From the NCBI GenBank assembly GCA_021202985.1, contig JAJQCA010000014.1, forward strand, positions 24,251 to 88,250: a stretch of 64,000 nucleotides of DNA, written 5' to 3'. Numbering within the stretch: the first letter of the stretch is position 1; each line of letters opens with the position of its first letter. The notes beneath the pieces were generated by a model that did not search any database, was not told the origin of the DNA, and saw only the letters and a program-made list of their open reading frames with translations. Made by a program: the position numbers and the translations under genes. Source of the stretch: Alistipes sp. Lineage in GTDB: Bacteria; Bacteroidota; Bacteroidia; Bacteroidales; Rikenellaceae. Shown here in pieces: positions 54,001 to 61,373 of this stretch.

Positions 54001-54079
54001 ATCCCTCCGTATGCAGGTTCCCGAGCCGTTCCATCCGCTGTTTATTGTTGGCTCCCCGGTGGTTTTCCATATCTTTCAA
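51041..54079 (-). CDS. eCIS baseplate J-like protein (Afp11-like)
   Basis: This 1,012-residue protein is of the large baseplate class that includes Afp11 and the gpJ/gp6 wedge family. The region at about 790-960 is most J-like: SVSHRGRAVTPRDYERLVLEEFPSVAEVKYILPA, ITLAVIPADP, LLARIEGFLRRVTSPHVGGITVVNPVYERVMVRCGIAFN, where a VTxxDYExLV motif and a TSPHVxxxVxxPxYExV motif are characteristic. The N-terminal half is more variable (LYVFIRNLCGIAQEFNGRWKEFPARYV). The ATG at 54079 overlaps the gp25 gene by 4 nt. It is the scaffold that links the hub, spike and sheath. Confidence 0.85.
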   Translation of the reverse strand: MKDMENHRGANNKQRMERLGNLHTEGFLDGEALLWLEKLFEVAACVKFHSPDGRESGRFDAMLPGLRTLADKLRRGETVRFDGYMEPSEALLYVFIRNLCGIAQEFNGRWKEFPARYVTGVLCAADREPDHQPVWVALGKSTPGPLRLGEGLAFTLSGGGGGGSAALTLREDVWLDDAEVVRGMAVLYESDGKVYPCSALGAVSLVKISEVTGAVAAGRMFPYGEVPAAEQPCLAVSSPTLLLCGGRRTVSITILPENDPFGGFLSRAAELLQEIPGPELRWRLVNAIFKVRVSTAAGWEEPGGVAVKRSDGSGALTVRFVMGEEFPATRACTAGLHGIDTEFPAVKLSPDTGAWAYPFTWLKDFMVGRVDLDVGVEGLSSLQVYNALGRLDDSKPFAPFGTDTGKGAWFVVGNRELAVKNAPVCDLRIRWQDLPDDTDGMAGYYSGYRSGITNRSFLLESAYLEDYRWKRAEQATPHHLFSTVGGEDPPAEKGRLSPESVIAGIRVWDAAPYRSAAVSYDYGIASRDGFIRLRLAAPEEGFGGELYRRLYAESMRVRNLKKFTEPAPPYNPMVERITLDYRSSETIDLRRAGGEGTSALWHNAPTGWRRLYPGGQSGSVPLLYGTGEPSNLIIALRAGTGSVVRLYFDLTPLTEKPDCPVTVRWYWGDGYRWEPVTDGAILCDTTADLTISGVLELRLPGRIDGELLWLRAGIAEGYRNLPALKRIVTNVARLTTPAAGITPAMLEEGKIKPIKPVPGLRDIVTLTASVSAGHRSGDSRKIMRTSESVSHRGRAVTPRDYERLVLEEFPSVAEVKYILPAAGRSRRDITLAVIPADPAPAGRGLGPKAGLELLARIEGFLRRVTSPHVGGITVVNPVYERVMVRCGIAFNGSLPYGSCRSRVKEICDRHIAPWYAARSVPCFDHRINMEALAAEIRADGCVESLRDLSLVILSKEGRGRYSLAENGERKAVLSPSRPAAIFVPAAEHAFHAGSPGAFGLEEMTVGGNLVIC

Positions 54080-54483
54080 AGATTTGTACCCTCCCTGAAA
54101 TAGAAGGGATATACCATATTACTGCGGCTGTTGGTCTGTTTAACCTTGTATTCGAGCTTTATGTACCAGACACCTTCGGCCCGCTGGCCAGTCTCCACCT
54201 CCACTTTATCGAGTTCTATCCGCGATTCGTACCTCAGAATGGCTCCTCGCACCGTATCGGCGAGCAGGGTCCGGTTGGTAAGGTCGTCCTCCATAAACAC
54301 CCATGCCGCAAGGTCGCAACCGTAATCCGGCTGCATCCACCGTTCACCCGGACGCGTGGAGAGCAGGATACGCAAGCTTTGCCGAATATCCTCCTCACCG
54401 GCGGCCATATCGGCCCCGAAACCTTTCGTAAATCCCGCCGGGAACGCCCATCCGCGTCCTAAATGTGATTTGCCGTCGTCCAT
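54076..54483 (-). CDS. gp25/GPW-family baseplate protein
   Basis: This 135-residue gp25-like protein nucleates sheath assembly on the baseplate. Family hallmarks are GRGWAFPAGF near the start, EEDIRQSLRILLSTRPGERWMQPDYGCDLAAWVF (the conserved LxTxxGERxxxPxxG block), and RGAILRYESRIELDKVEVETG. Length is normal. It sits 3 nt after the PAAR gene and overlaps the J-like gene by 4 nt. Confidence 0.92.
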   Translation of the reverse strand: MDDGKSHLGRGWAFPAGFTKGFGADMAAGEEDIRQSLRILLSTRPGERWMQPDYGCDLAAWVFMEDDLTNRTLLADTVRGAILRYESRIELDKVEVETGQRAEGVWYIKLEYKVKQTNSRSNMVYPFYFREGTNL

Positions 54484-54486
54484 TAC

Positions 54487-54786
54487 CTAACCTCCTATCA
54501 TTACCGTCGGGCAACCGAGCACTATACTCCCTCCGTGGGCGCACACATCGCCCACGCGGACCGCCGGTTTACCTCCTATCATTACCGTCGCGGAGCCTCC
54601 CATAATGGTATCGGGAGGCCCTGTGCACGCACACATATCGCCCGTCACGGCTGCGGGCATCTTACCGATTGTCACCGTGGGAACACCCGGACCAACCACC
54701 GGTCCGCCGACGTGGGGAACGGGCGGAAGTCCCGGTGTCGCCATCGGGCATATGTGCATATCCGATATCCTTGCCGCCATTGCCAT
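54487..54786 (-). CDS. PAAR-family spike tip protein
   Basis: This 99-residue PAAR protein forms the sharp metal-binding tip on the VgrG-like spike. It has the glycine/proline-rich beta repeats of the family (HVGGPVVGPGVPTVTIGKMPAAVTGDMCACTG, SATVMIGGKPAVRVGDVCAHGG, CPTVMIGG) and His/Cys residues (HICP, CACTG, CAHGG) for metal binding. No effector domain is attached. It lies between the spike gene (134 nt away, a gap with no gene) and gp25. Confidence 0.95.
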   Translation of the reverse strand: MAMAARISDMHICPMATPGLPPVPHVGGPVVGPGVPTVTIGKMPAAVTGDMCACTGPPDTIMGGSATVMIGGKPAVRVGDVCAHGGSIVLGCPTVMIGG

Positions 54787-54920
54787 ACTTTAAGGTTTAA
54801 TATCCGTAATACCGAGCCGCCCCGCGCATAACGGCATACGCCAGTCTTTTCATTAACAGTCCATACGGCTGACGCCGCATGCTATTCGGTACTGTACCGA
54901 CCACTCTCTGTAACACCTCT

Positions 54921-56699
54921 TTAATTTATCATCACCATACCGCCCTTGACGGTGGTGGTTCCCGAAGCCGACAGTTCCGCCGTGGCGGTACCTTTAGCCC
55001 TAAGTCCTGCGTCGGCTTTCACCTCCACATTCAGGCCCTTCATTTTCAGGTCTGTTTTAGCCTGAAACCCCAGGGCCGTACCGGACTCGACATTCACGGC
55101 CGTACCGGCCTTCACGTTTATTTCTTTCGACGACTCGATGGTTATACCTTTTTCGTCGAGAACCAATGTGTTACCGTTGCAATCGCTGAATTTTATCCGC
55201 TTCTGCTTGTCGTCGAGTTCCACGCTGTTCCCCGCCGGGGTGACGATTCCGGCCGTTTTGTTTTCGTCGTCGAACGTGAGCGCTATTCCCTCCTTTGTCA
55301 CCCAGCCGCGGATGCGGTTATCGTCCGAAAGTTCGTAAGGCGGCCGCCGCGGACCGCTGTACATGCTTCCCAGCACGACGGGACAGGAAGGGTCGCCGGC
55401 GAAAAAACCTACCGCCACCTCATCCCCGATGTCGGGGCACAGGAACTGTCCGTAACCGTCGCCCGACCAACCGGTTGCCATCCGTGCCCAGACCGAATCG
55501 TTGCCGCTCCCGACCGTGGCGATATCGACCTGTATCCGGCCGCTGTCGAGCGGGTCCCCCTCGAGTTTTAACACTTTGCCTATATGAAGTCCGCCTATAC
55601 CGGGCAGTATTCCGCGGCACCGTGCCCGGACCGCCTCGCCCTCCTCCTCCCGCGACAGGCCCATGCCCACCGTGGTTGTCCAGTCGCCTTTTACGATGCT
55701 ATGCTCCACGGAGCCTATGTAGGCCTTCCCGTCCATATGCCGGCCGAAACCGTTCAGTTCCATCACCGAATCCGGCACCGCAAGAGCCGAGCCGGGGAAC
55801 TTCACATATCCCGTTACCCGGGCCAACCCGGTTCCTGACAGGGCAGCCCCGGCCCATACTTCCAAACCGTCCGGGTCGTTCATCCACACCGTCCGAAGGG
55901 TGTCTCCTGCAATACCCGCCAGGCCGGCGAGGTCCGTACCACCGCTCTCGCCCTGTTTGTTTAACGCGGGGGATATCCCCTGCCGCACCACCATCTCCTG
56001 CGTCGCCTCGTCCCACGACGAGGCGCTCACGCCCGCAACCTGCCCGGTTGCGGAGAGCTCCCCCCGGAACTCTATAAGGTCAGGTCCGTAACTGACTTTT
56101 AACGGTGCTTCGCCGCTCACCGTCGGTTTGGCCACCTTTACATTGCCCGAACGTACGGTGACGGCCAGCCCGCTGCGGTTCGCCAGCGAGCGTATGAACT
56201 CCCAATCCGTGCAATCGTACTGCACGATCGAGGGATGCTCCACCGCGGTACCCTCCACTTCCGAACCGAGGTCATAATTGCCGAGAATCGTCGAAACGGC
56301 GTCGCTGTCCTTACTCTCCGTAAAAACGCGGCTCCGCCGCACGGTCGACAGCAGGAAAGCCCTGTCGCTGCACTCCACTTCGAACAGACAGCCCTCCCCG
56401 GCCCTTATATCGATGTTCTGGCCTGTCACGACCCCTTCGAAAAGGATGGCCGCATCGTCACCGTAACCGGCCTCGACCTTCACCTGGTTGCCTATCGAGA
56501 AAGTGTCGTCGTCCGCCTCGGGCACCGAGCCGGCCGCAGGGTCCCCCGCCCGGTAGACGAGCAGCGCGCGGCCGATGCTGTTCACGGCCGTAAAAATGTG
56601 CACCGAAACTAGACCGAACGGGGCTCCGACAGCCGTACCGTCGCTGTAAACCGTACAACCGACCGTACCGCAGGAGTTCTTATAGGGAGATTCAGCCAT
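54921..56699 (-). CDS. VgrG-like spike protein (Afp8-like)
   Basis: This 592-residue central spike has an N-terminal gpD/VgrG-like part (about 1-370: VHIFTAVNSIGRALLVYRAGD, VTGQNIDIRAGEGCLFEVECSDRAFLLS, YDCTDWEFIRSLANRSGLAVTVRSG, GMGLSREEE). It is followed by a gp5 OB-fold (about 375-470: WARMATGWSGDGYGQFLCPDIGDEVAVGFFAGDPSCPVVLGSMY) and a C-terminal beta-helix with short repeats (IKFSDCNGNTLVLDEKGITIESSKEINVKAGTAVNVESG and on to VKGGMVMIN). No extra effector domain is fused. It overlaps the LysM gene start by 8 nt. PAAR should cap its tip. Confidence 0.93.
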   Translation of the reverse strand: MAESPYKNSCGTVGCTVYSDGTAVGAPFGLVSVHIFTAVNSIGRALLVYRAGDPAAGSVPEADDDTFSIGNQVKVEAGYGDDAAILFEGVVTGQNIDIRAGEGCLFEVECSDRAFLLSTVRRSRVFTESKDSDAVSTILGNYDLGSEVEGTAVEHPSIVQYDCTDWEFIRSLANRSGLAVTVRSGNVKVAKPTVSGEAPLKVSYGPDLIEFRGELSATGQVAGVSASSWDEATQEMVVRQGISPALNKQGESGGTDLAGLAGIAGDTLRTVWMNDPDGLEVWAGAALSGTGLARVTGYVKFPGSALAVPDSVMELNGFGRHMDGKAYIGSVEHSIVKGDWTTTVGMGLSREEEGEAVRARCRGILPGIGGLHIGKVLKLEGDPLDSGRIQVDIATVGSGNDSVWARMATGWSGDGYGQFLCPDIGDEVAVGFFAGDPSCPVVLGSMYSGPRRPPYELSDDNRIRGWVTKEGIALTFDDENKTAGIVTPAGNSVELDDKQKRIKFSDCNGNTLVLDEKGITIESSKEINVKAGTAVNVESGTALGFQAKTDLKMKGLNVEVKADAGLRAKGTATAELSASGTTTVKGGMVMIN

Positions 56700-57351
56700 T
56701 GCGCCCCAGTGGCGGGAACAGCAGCTCCGTTCCCGGTTCGATATCCCTGAATCCCGGCAGACCGTTCACCCGCGCCACATCCGCACAATAGGCCGCATCG
56801 CCGTAAAACCGGTGGCAGAGCGTTGCGAGGTTCTCCCCGCCTGTCAACCGGATGCGCCGCGTAAGGTCGGGCGACCTCCGGTCCACTTCGGCCGCCTCAG
56901 TAACAGGGTCCATATATCCCTCCACGCTCAGGCTTATCTTGACGCGCAGGGGCGTCCCGTCGCCGCGGAACAGGGTGTATTCGTAATCGGCCGTGGTCAT
57001 CTGGCCTTTGAACACGAAACTCCCCCAACTCACAATCAGGAAATTAGGCCGGTGTATCTCGTTATTGACCGAGTAGGCGGTCTTCTCGAAATCGGCCACG
57101 GCATTATCTACCGGACGACTTTCGGGAATAACCCCCGTACCGTCGAGTATGAACTCGAACGACATGGTGGTAGCCTTCATCTTCTCGAATTTCTTGCTGG
57201 GGACGGTGACATTCACCTTATCCCCGCCCGTGTATTCCAAACCTTTGTTGAACTTCACCCCGGCCGGGTTTATCTGTGCGGTAAATCTGCCGGCCTCTTT
57301 CGAGAATTTCTCGTCGCTGTAACCTATGATCGCAAGTTTCCTCATTGCCAT
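56692..57351 (-). CDS. LysM-domain baseplate hub protein (Afp7-like)
   Basis: This 219-residue protein has an N-terminal domain typical of tube-to-hub adaptors (KFTAQINPAGVKFNKGLEY-like start, FILDGTGVIPESRP, GSFVFKGQMTTADYEYTLFRGDGTPLRVKISLSVEGY) and a C-terminal LysM at about 168-216 (LTGGENLATLCHRFYGDAAYCADVARVNGLPGFRDIEPGTELLFPP). In contractile injectors the LysM adaptor joins tube and spike. It overlaps the tiny DUF5908 gene by 10 nt and the spike gene by 8 nt. Confidence 0.9.
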   Translation of the reverse strand: MAMRKLAIIGYSDEKFSKEAGRFTAQINPAGVKFNKGLEYTGGDKVNVTVPSKKFEKMKATTMSFEFILDGTGVIPESRPVDNAVADFEKTAYSVNNEIHRPNFLIVSWGSFVFKGQMTTADYEYTLFRGDGTPLRVKISLSVEGYMDPVTEAAEVDRRSPDLTRRIRLTGGENLATLCHRFYGDAAYCADVARVNGLPGFRDIEPGTELLFPPLGRNG

Positions 57352-57515
57352 TTCTTTCCTTTTATACTTCCGCTCAGCTGGGCTTCTCGCCGCAGTTCGG
57401 CCAGCACTTCCCGTTTTATCCTTGCGAGAAGTTCCTCGTCCGGCAGCCCACGCCCCTGCCGTTCCGGCCGGACCACCGTGGCGGTCACTTTCAGTTCCTT
57501 GATGGTTATGGGCAT
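57342..57515 (-). CDS. Small DUF5908-like eCIS protein
   Basis: This 57-residue gene begins MPITIKELKVTATVV and ends with a charged helix (LPDEELLARIKREVLAELRREAQLSG). The MPIxIKEL opening followed by one amphipathic helix matches the small DUF5908 proteins found in this same position of Bacteroidetes eCIS clusters. Its ATG overlaps the tube gene's TAA by one base, and its stop lies 10 nt inside the LysM gene, so translation is tightly coupled. Function unknown; it may be a chaperone or tube-to-hub adaptor helper. Confidence 0.82.
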   Translation of the reverse strand: MPITIKELKVTATVVRPERQGRGLPDEELLARIKREVLAELRREAQLSGSIKGKKWQ

Positions 57516-57985
57516 TAGTCGGTCCTTTTAAATACTGAGCAGGCCATCTCCACCGATTCGATTGCTATTTCGTTCTTATCCGAAACGAAGGCCTCGCATT
57601 CCCATTTGACGGGATAGCATCCCGCACACTCCCATGTATAGAGCGGTTTCTGTTTTTCGTTCATAAGCGAGATATTGAGGATATAGGGTACTATCGGTTT
57701 TTCCAGCCCACCCTCCAGTGTAGCCCGTACCCATTTGCCGAAATTATGCTTGAACGGTATTACGGCCCGTTTCAACACTATGTTCCCAATTTTAGCGGGT
57801 TTGGGCAGTTTTAACTCCGTACTGCTGTTACCTCCTTCGGTAACCGTATCCACATCGAGTTCTATCCTTAGCCCCGACACTTCCTTAAATTCCACCTTCC
57901 CTATGCCGGGCGAACCCTCGAAAGCGACGAGGAAATAGAAGGCCACGGGCAGGTTCCATCCGAACCCCTCTTTATCGGCCATCAA
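57515..57985 (-). CDS. eCIS inner tube protein (second copy)
   Basis: This 156-residue tail-tube protein has the T4 gp19-like fold seen in Afp1/Afp5. Marker blocks are NLPVAFYFLVAFEGSPGIGKVEFKEVSGLRIELDVDTVTEGG and LPKPAKIGNIVLKRAVIP, with a C-terminal WECEAFVSDKNEIAIESVEMACSVF. It is about 40% similar by eye to the neighbouring tube and probably forms a specialised ring nearer the hub. The ATG overlaps the first tube gene by 4 nt. Confidence 0.92.
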   Translation of the reverse strand: MMADKEGFGWNLPVAFYFLVAFEGSPGIGKVEFKEVSGLRIELDVDTVTEGGNSSTELKLPKPAKIGNIVLKRAVIPFKHNFGKWVRATLEGGLEKPIVPYILNISLMNEKQKPLYTWECAGCYPVKWECEAFVSDKNEIAIESVEMACSVFKRTD

Positions 57986-58431
57986 CCGTTGGCTATTTCA
58001 ATTCCCTCATGGGCGAGTTCGAGGGTTTCGACCGCAACCTCGTTACCGTCCGATTTAAGGTCGGTGCCGGTGATTTTCGTGGGCCACGCGTTTTTAAGGG
58101 TCCAGACCATAGTGGGTTTATTCAACTCGTCGAGGAGACTTATTACCACCGACTTGCGTTCCACGGTATTCAGCTTCACCTCCGTAAACCATGTATAGAG
58201 GAAATTGTCCCCTACAAAAACCCCTTTTTTCAGGGTCACGTTACCCGACTTTTTCAGGCCGGGCATTTTTATGGTCGAAAACTCCGGGCTGTTACCGTGC
58301 CTATACTCTATGACCTGGGCTTCCATATCGAGGCCGCTCACCTCCTGGAAAGCAATTTCGTCGTTCCCTATTTTTACCTGGAAATAAAATTTGGGTAAAG
58401 GCCATACCTTATCCTGTTCTTTTCCTGCCAT
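57982..58431 (-). CDS. eCIS inner tube protein (first copy)
   Basis: This 149-residue tube protein is likely the main inner-tube subunit. It reads LPKFYFQVKIGNDEIAFQEVSGLDMEAQVIEYRHGNSPEFSTIKMPGLKKSGNVTLKKGVFVGDN in its first half and ends GNEVAVETLELAHEGIEIANG, the usual end of Afp1-type tubes. It lies 36 nt after the sheath gene and overlaps the second tube gene by 4 nt. Confidence 0.94.
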   Translation of the reverse strand: MAGKEQDKVWPLPKFYFQVKIGNDEIAFQEVSGLDMEAQVIEYRHGNSPEFSTIKMPGLKKSGNVTLKKGVFVGDNFLYTWFTEVKLNTVERKSVVISLLDELNKPTMVWTLKNAWPTKITGTDLKSDGNEVAVETLELAHEGIEIANG

Positions 58432-58467
58432 TGTTATGCGTTTTGAATTTTATACATTTTTACGTTA

Positions 58468-59958
58468 TCAGCTTTTCTGCATCTGCTGCTGGAATGTTAT
58501 TTCGATAAACTCGGCAGGCCGCGATATGGCCACGAGCACCGTTACCCGCATAATACCTTCGAGGATGTCTTCCGGTGTCATGGTCTCTCCAAGTCCTACA
58601 TGCACGCTGTAAGCATCCTCCGGCGAAGCTCCGGCAAGGCCGCCCTGTTTCCAGACCCCGTTCAGAAAATTGGAAATCATACTTCGTACGCTTACCCAGG
58701 TATTGGCCACGTTCGGGTCGAATACGTAAGCCCTCGACGCGTTTTTTATCGACTCTTCGAGCATAATCATCGTCCGGCGGACGTTTATATAACGCCAGTC
58801 GAGCGAGTTACCGTCCAGCGTGCGGGCGCCCCACACTTTCACTCCCTCGCCGGTGAATGTCCGGATTGCATTGACGGCCTTACCGCTGAGCGGAACGTTA
58901 AGGTCTTCCTGTTCTTCATGCGAAATATTCACCACCGGATTCACCGCCGACGCGATACCGGTATTGGCCGGTGCCTTCCATACTCCCTTGGTATTGTCCA
59001 CAAGGGTGTAGACTCCCGCCATGGCGGCCGACACCGGAAGAAGGTTGAGGGCCAGTCGCACCTCTTTCATAAATTCCCTGTACAGCGGACTTACCTGCGA
59101 CAAAACGCCGTGGAGAGTAGCCGCCGACACGTCGTCCGCTTCGCCGTCCAACCGGGCGATATACTCCGCCACGAGGTCCTTTTTTTCTGCGGGGAGGTTC
59201 AGGTACGTAAGTTCATCGGTCAGGATTGCGGCCAGTTCCGCGGTGTCGAAATTGCGGAAATCCAGTTCGTTCTCCTGTACGATGGAAGTATTTATCCACG
59301 GATAATAGACGGCCCCGTAATCGAGGAACCGGCTGCCTATACCCTCACGGAATGTATTGACCGCATCGCCTTCCGGGTCCTTCCGGCTCCGGTAGCCGTC
59401 GTACACGTCGAGTACCGCAAAACGGTTCTGCATCTCGTAGCCGCAATGTTTAAGGAGGGCTTGCTGGAGGGAATAGCAATCGTTAGCATCCTTGAGGCAA
59501 ACGGCTTCGGGTATTACCACCATAGTAGGTTCCTGCTCCTTTAGCAGCGGCAGGATTCCCTCTTCGAGTTTCGATTTTTCAAGCTCGTCCGAGTAACTGC
59601 CTACCGACACCACGTAACACGGCCCACCGCCGTTGGCATAGAAAAGCACCATATTATAGTAGAGGGTGAAACTGTCTTCGCGTTTGGTTATGAAATTTTT
59701 GTCGCGGAACCGTATGCCTGACCCGCCCGCGGGTTCGTCCGTTATGGTGAAGCGGGGTTTGGGCGGCCCTCCGAAATAGGAGCGGAACTCGGCCATGGAG
59801 CTGATGCGCCACGGTTTGTCCTGCAGTGATTTATTGCCGTTCATCGCCTTCTCGGTGTAACCGATAAAAGCAGGTATGGCGGTAGCCACTTCGACTACCG
59901 AGTTGGGGAAGGCGTTTTTTTCAACGACGTAAACCCCGGGGGTTTTCATGGATGCCAT
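58468..59958 (-). CDS. eCIS contractile sheath protein
   Basis: This 496-residue sheath subunit starts MASMKTPGVYVVEKNAFPNSVVEVATAIPAFIGYTEKA, the characteristic TPGVYVxE opening, and ends with the conserved sheath C-terminus (WVSVRSMISNFLNGVWKQGGLAGASPEDAYSVHVGLGETMTPEDILEGIMRVTVLVAISRPAEFIEITFQQQMQ). The middle (YVVSVGSY, VVIPEAVCL, AVYYPWINT, VWGARTLDGN) is also typical. Contraction drives the tube through the target membrane. Only one sheath gene is present, whereas many eCIS carry two or three. It is followed by the first tube gene. Confidence 0.96.
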   Translation of the reverse strand: MASMKTPGVYVVEKNAFPNSVVEVATAIPAFIGYTEKAMNGNKSLQDKPWRISSMAEFRSYFGGPPKPRFTITDEPAGGSGIRFRDKNFITKREDSFTLYYNMVLFYANGGGPCYVVSVGSYSDELEKSKLEEGILPLLKEQEPTMVVIPEAVCLKDANDCYSLQQALLKHCGYEMQNRFAVLDVYDGYRSRKDPEGDAVNTFREGIGSRFLDYGAVYYPWINTSIVQENELDFRNFDTAELAAILTDELTYLNLPAEKKDLVAEYIARLDGEADDVSAATLHGVLSQVSPLYREFMKEVRLALNLLPVSAAMAGVYTLVDNTKGVWKAPANTGIASAVNPVVNISHEEQEDLNVPLSGKAVNAIRTFTGEGVKVWGARTLDGNSLDWRYINVRRTMIMLEESIKNASRAYVFDPNVANTWVSVRSMISNFLNGVWKQGGLAGASPEDAYSVHVGLGETMTPEDILEGIMRVTVLVAISRPAEFIEITFQQQMQKS

Positions 59959-59973
59959 AGGCTGTTGCGGTAT

Positions 59974-60783
59974 TTAGTAATAAAAGTAATTTGTCACCGT
60001 ATCGTGCGGACCGGCGGGCGAGGGCTGGTCGTAGCGAGGCAGCGGTAATCCGGGATGGAGCACCCGTTCGCCGGCCGGCCGTGGCTCGTAAAGGATTATT
60101 TTATAGGGATGTTCGCTTGCCGGTTCCACCGCGCCGGTACTTACGATACGGTATGCGTCACCGCCCATAAACCGGGTTTTCTCAGCCGGGCCGAAACCAA
60201 TTCTGCCGCGCTCCTCCCGCAGTACGGGAACCAGGCCGGCAGGGTTATACCTCGGGACGAGGATATATTCCAAGAACCGGGACGGACATTTTAAATCCAA
60301 CTCCACCTCCACCGGCCGCTCCTCATACGTATGCAACGGGATTTCCAAACGGCGCCACACTCCGGGAACCGGCGGTGTAACCGTCTTCATTAAAATTAAT
60401 GTGCCCGGCGTGGACCCGTCCTCGTATACGGCGAGTGCCGCGGACAGGTCCGCCTCCCGCGCCTTACCGTTAATATCGCCGGCCTTCGCCCCTTTTACCC
60501 CTCCGTAAACAGGCCCGGTAACGTACCAGAACAGGTCGTCGGACGGAATAAGGTCGAACGAGAGGCTCTCCCCGGTTTCTATAACCGGACCGGATGCCGG
60601 TCCCGGCTCCAGACCCAGCAGCACCCATCTTCCCCGTCCCGTCTTTTTAAAGAGCGCACCCGAGCGGTCCATCCGCATCGCCGTTTTACGGCACGGCACA
60701 ACCCGTAAAGGTGCTCCCTGGGGATAATAACCGTGCGAAATCTCCAATTGCAGAAACACCTTATAAATTTCCGCCCTGCTCAT
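59974..60783 (-). CDS. eCIS-associated protein of unknown function
   Basis: This 269-residue protein begins at the ATG at 60783 (MSRAEIYKVFLQLEISHGYY). The upstream open frame reads inside the DUF4255 gene in another frame. No family is recognised. It shows a short repeated beta pattern (LRVVPCRKTAMRMDRSGALFKKTGRGRWVLLGL, GGDAYRIVSTGAVEPA, YKIILYEPRPAGERVL) and no signal peptide or membrane helix. It lies between DUF4255 (4-nt ATGA overlap) and the sheath gene (15 nt), so it is surely made with the particle. A place at the cap or collar end is likely from gene order only. Confidence 0.6.
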   Translation of the reverse strand: MSRAEIYKVFLQLEISHGYYPQGAPLRVVPCRKTAMRMDRSGALFKKTGRGRWVLLGLEPGPASGPVIETGESLSFDLIPSDDLFWYVTGPVYGGVKGAKAGDINGKAREADLSAALAVYEDGSTPGTLILMKTVTPPVPGVWRRLEIPLHTYEERPVEVELDLKCPSRFLEYILVPRYNPAGLVPVLREERGRIGFGPAEKTRFMGGDAYRIVSTGAVEPASEHPYKIILYEPRPAGERVLHPGLPLPRYDQPSPAGPHDTVTNYFYY

Positions 60784-61319
60784 AAACCGGTCTCCTTCCT
60801 CAACACGGCCGGGGAAACCGCGGTAACTGTGTCGGAATCTATATCCAGTAGCCTCACTTTGCAGATAATGGCGGGATGGTAACTGCGCCCGAACATCCCC
60901 CAGATACTGGACAGTTCCCCGAACGTAGTGTTGACCGGTTCTACACAAAAACCGCTGCCTGCAGCATCAGTGTGCCGGGTGTGGCTTTGAAGGTACGCGA
61001 TGGTGGCTGAAAGGACTTTAAGCCCTTCTTCGTACTGTTTGTCGGGGAATATAGACGAGAACATCACATACAGGTTCAGTTGCCATGCGGGCGAGGTTTG
61101 CGCGTAACCCTCCCCCGCCGGGTTGTTCCGGCCGAACCGGATGCCGGCGGCCGTTTCCCGTTCCGCATTTAGCAATGTTACGAAAAGGTTTCCCGCGCTC
61201 CCAGAGGCCGAGTCCCTGCCGGGACTACCGGCCACCACTATATTCTCATGCAATCCGAAGCGGAGCCGCAGGTGCGCGGTGAGGTTTGTGGTCAGTATGT
61301 GTAAAGTATTATATATCAT
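60780..61319 (-). CDS. DUF4255/Pvc16-like cap protein
   Basis: This 179-residue protein matches the DUF4255 family, which supplies the terminal cap of eCIS particles (Afp16/Pvc16 type). The first residues MIYNTLHILTTNLTAHLRLRF, then VTLLNAERE, PAWQLNLYVMFSSIFPDKQYEEGLKVLSATIAYLQSH, and SSIWGMFGRSYHPAIICKVRLLDID near the end, are typical. It is the first structural gene of the minus-strand cluster, 54 nt after the regulator gene. Confidence 0.92.
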   Translation of the reverse strand: MIYNTLHILTTNLTAHLRLRFGLHENIVVAGSPGRDSASGSAGNLFVTLLNAERETAAGIRFGRNNPAGEGYAQTSPAWQLNLYVMFSSIFPDKQYEEGLKVLSATIAYLQSHTRHTDAAGSGFCVEPVNTTFGELSSIWGMFGRSYHPAIICKVRLLDIDSDTVTAVSPAVLRKETGL

Positions 61320-61373
61320 GCCCGGTATTTACAGGCAAGATAGGCGCGGATGGCGAAGTTTTATTTCGCCTGT

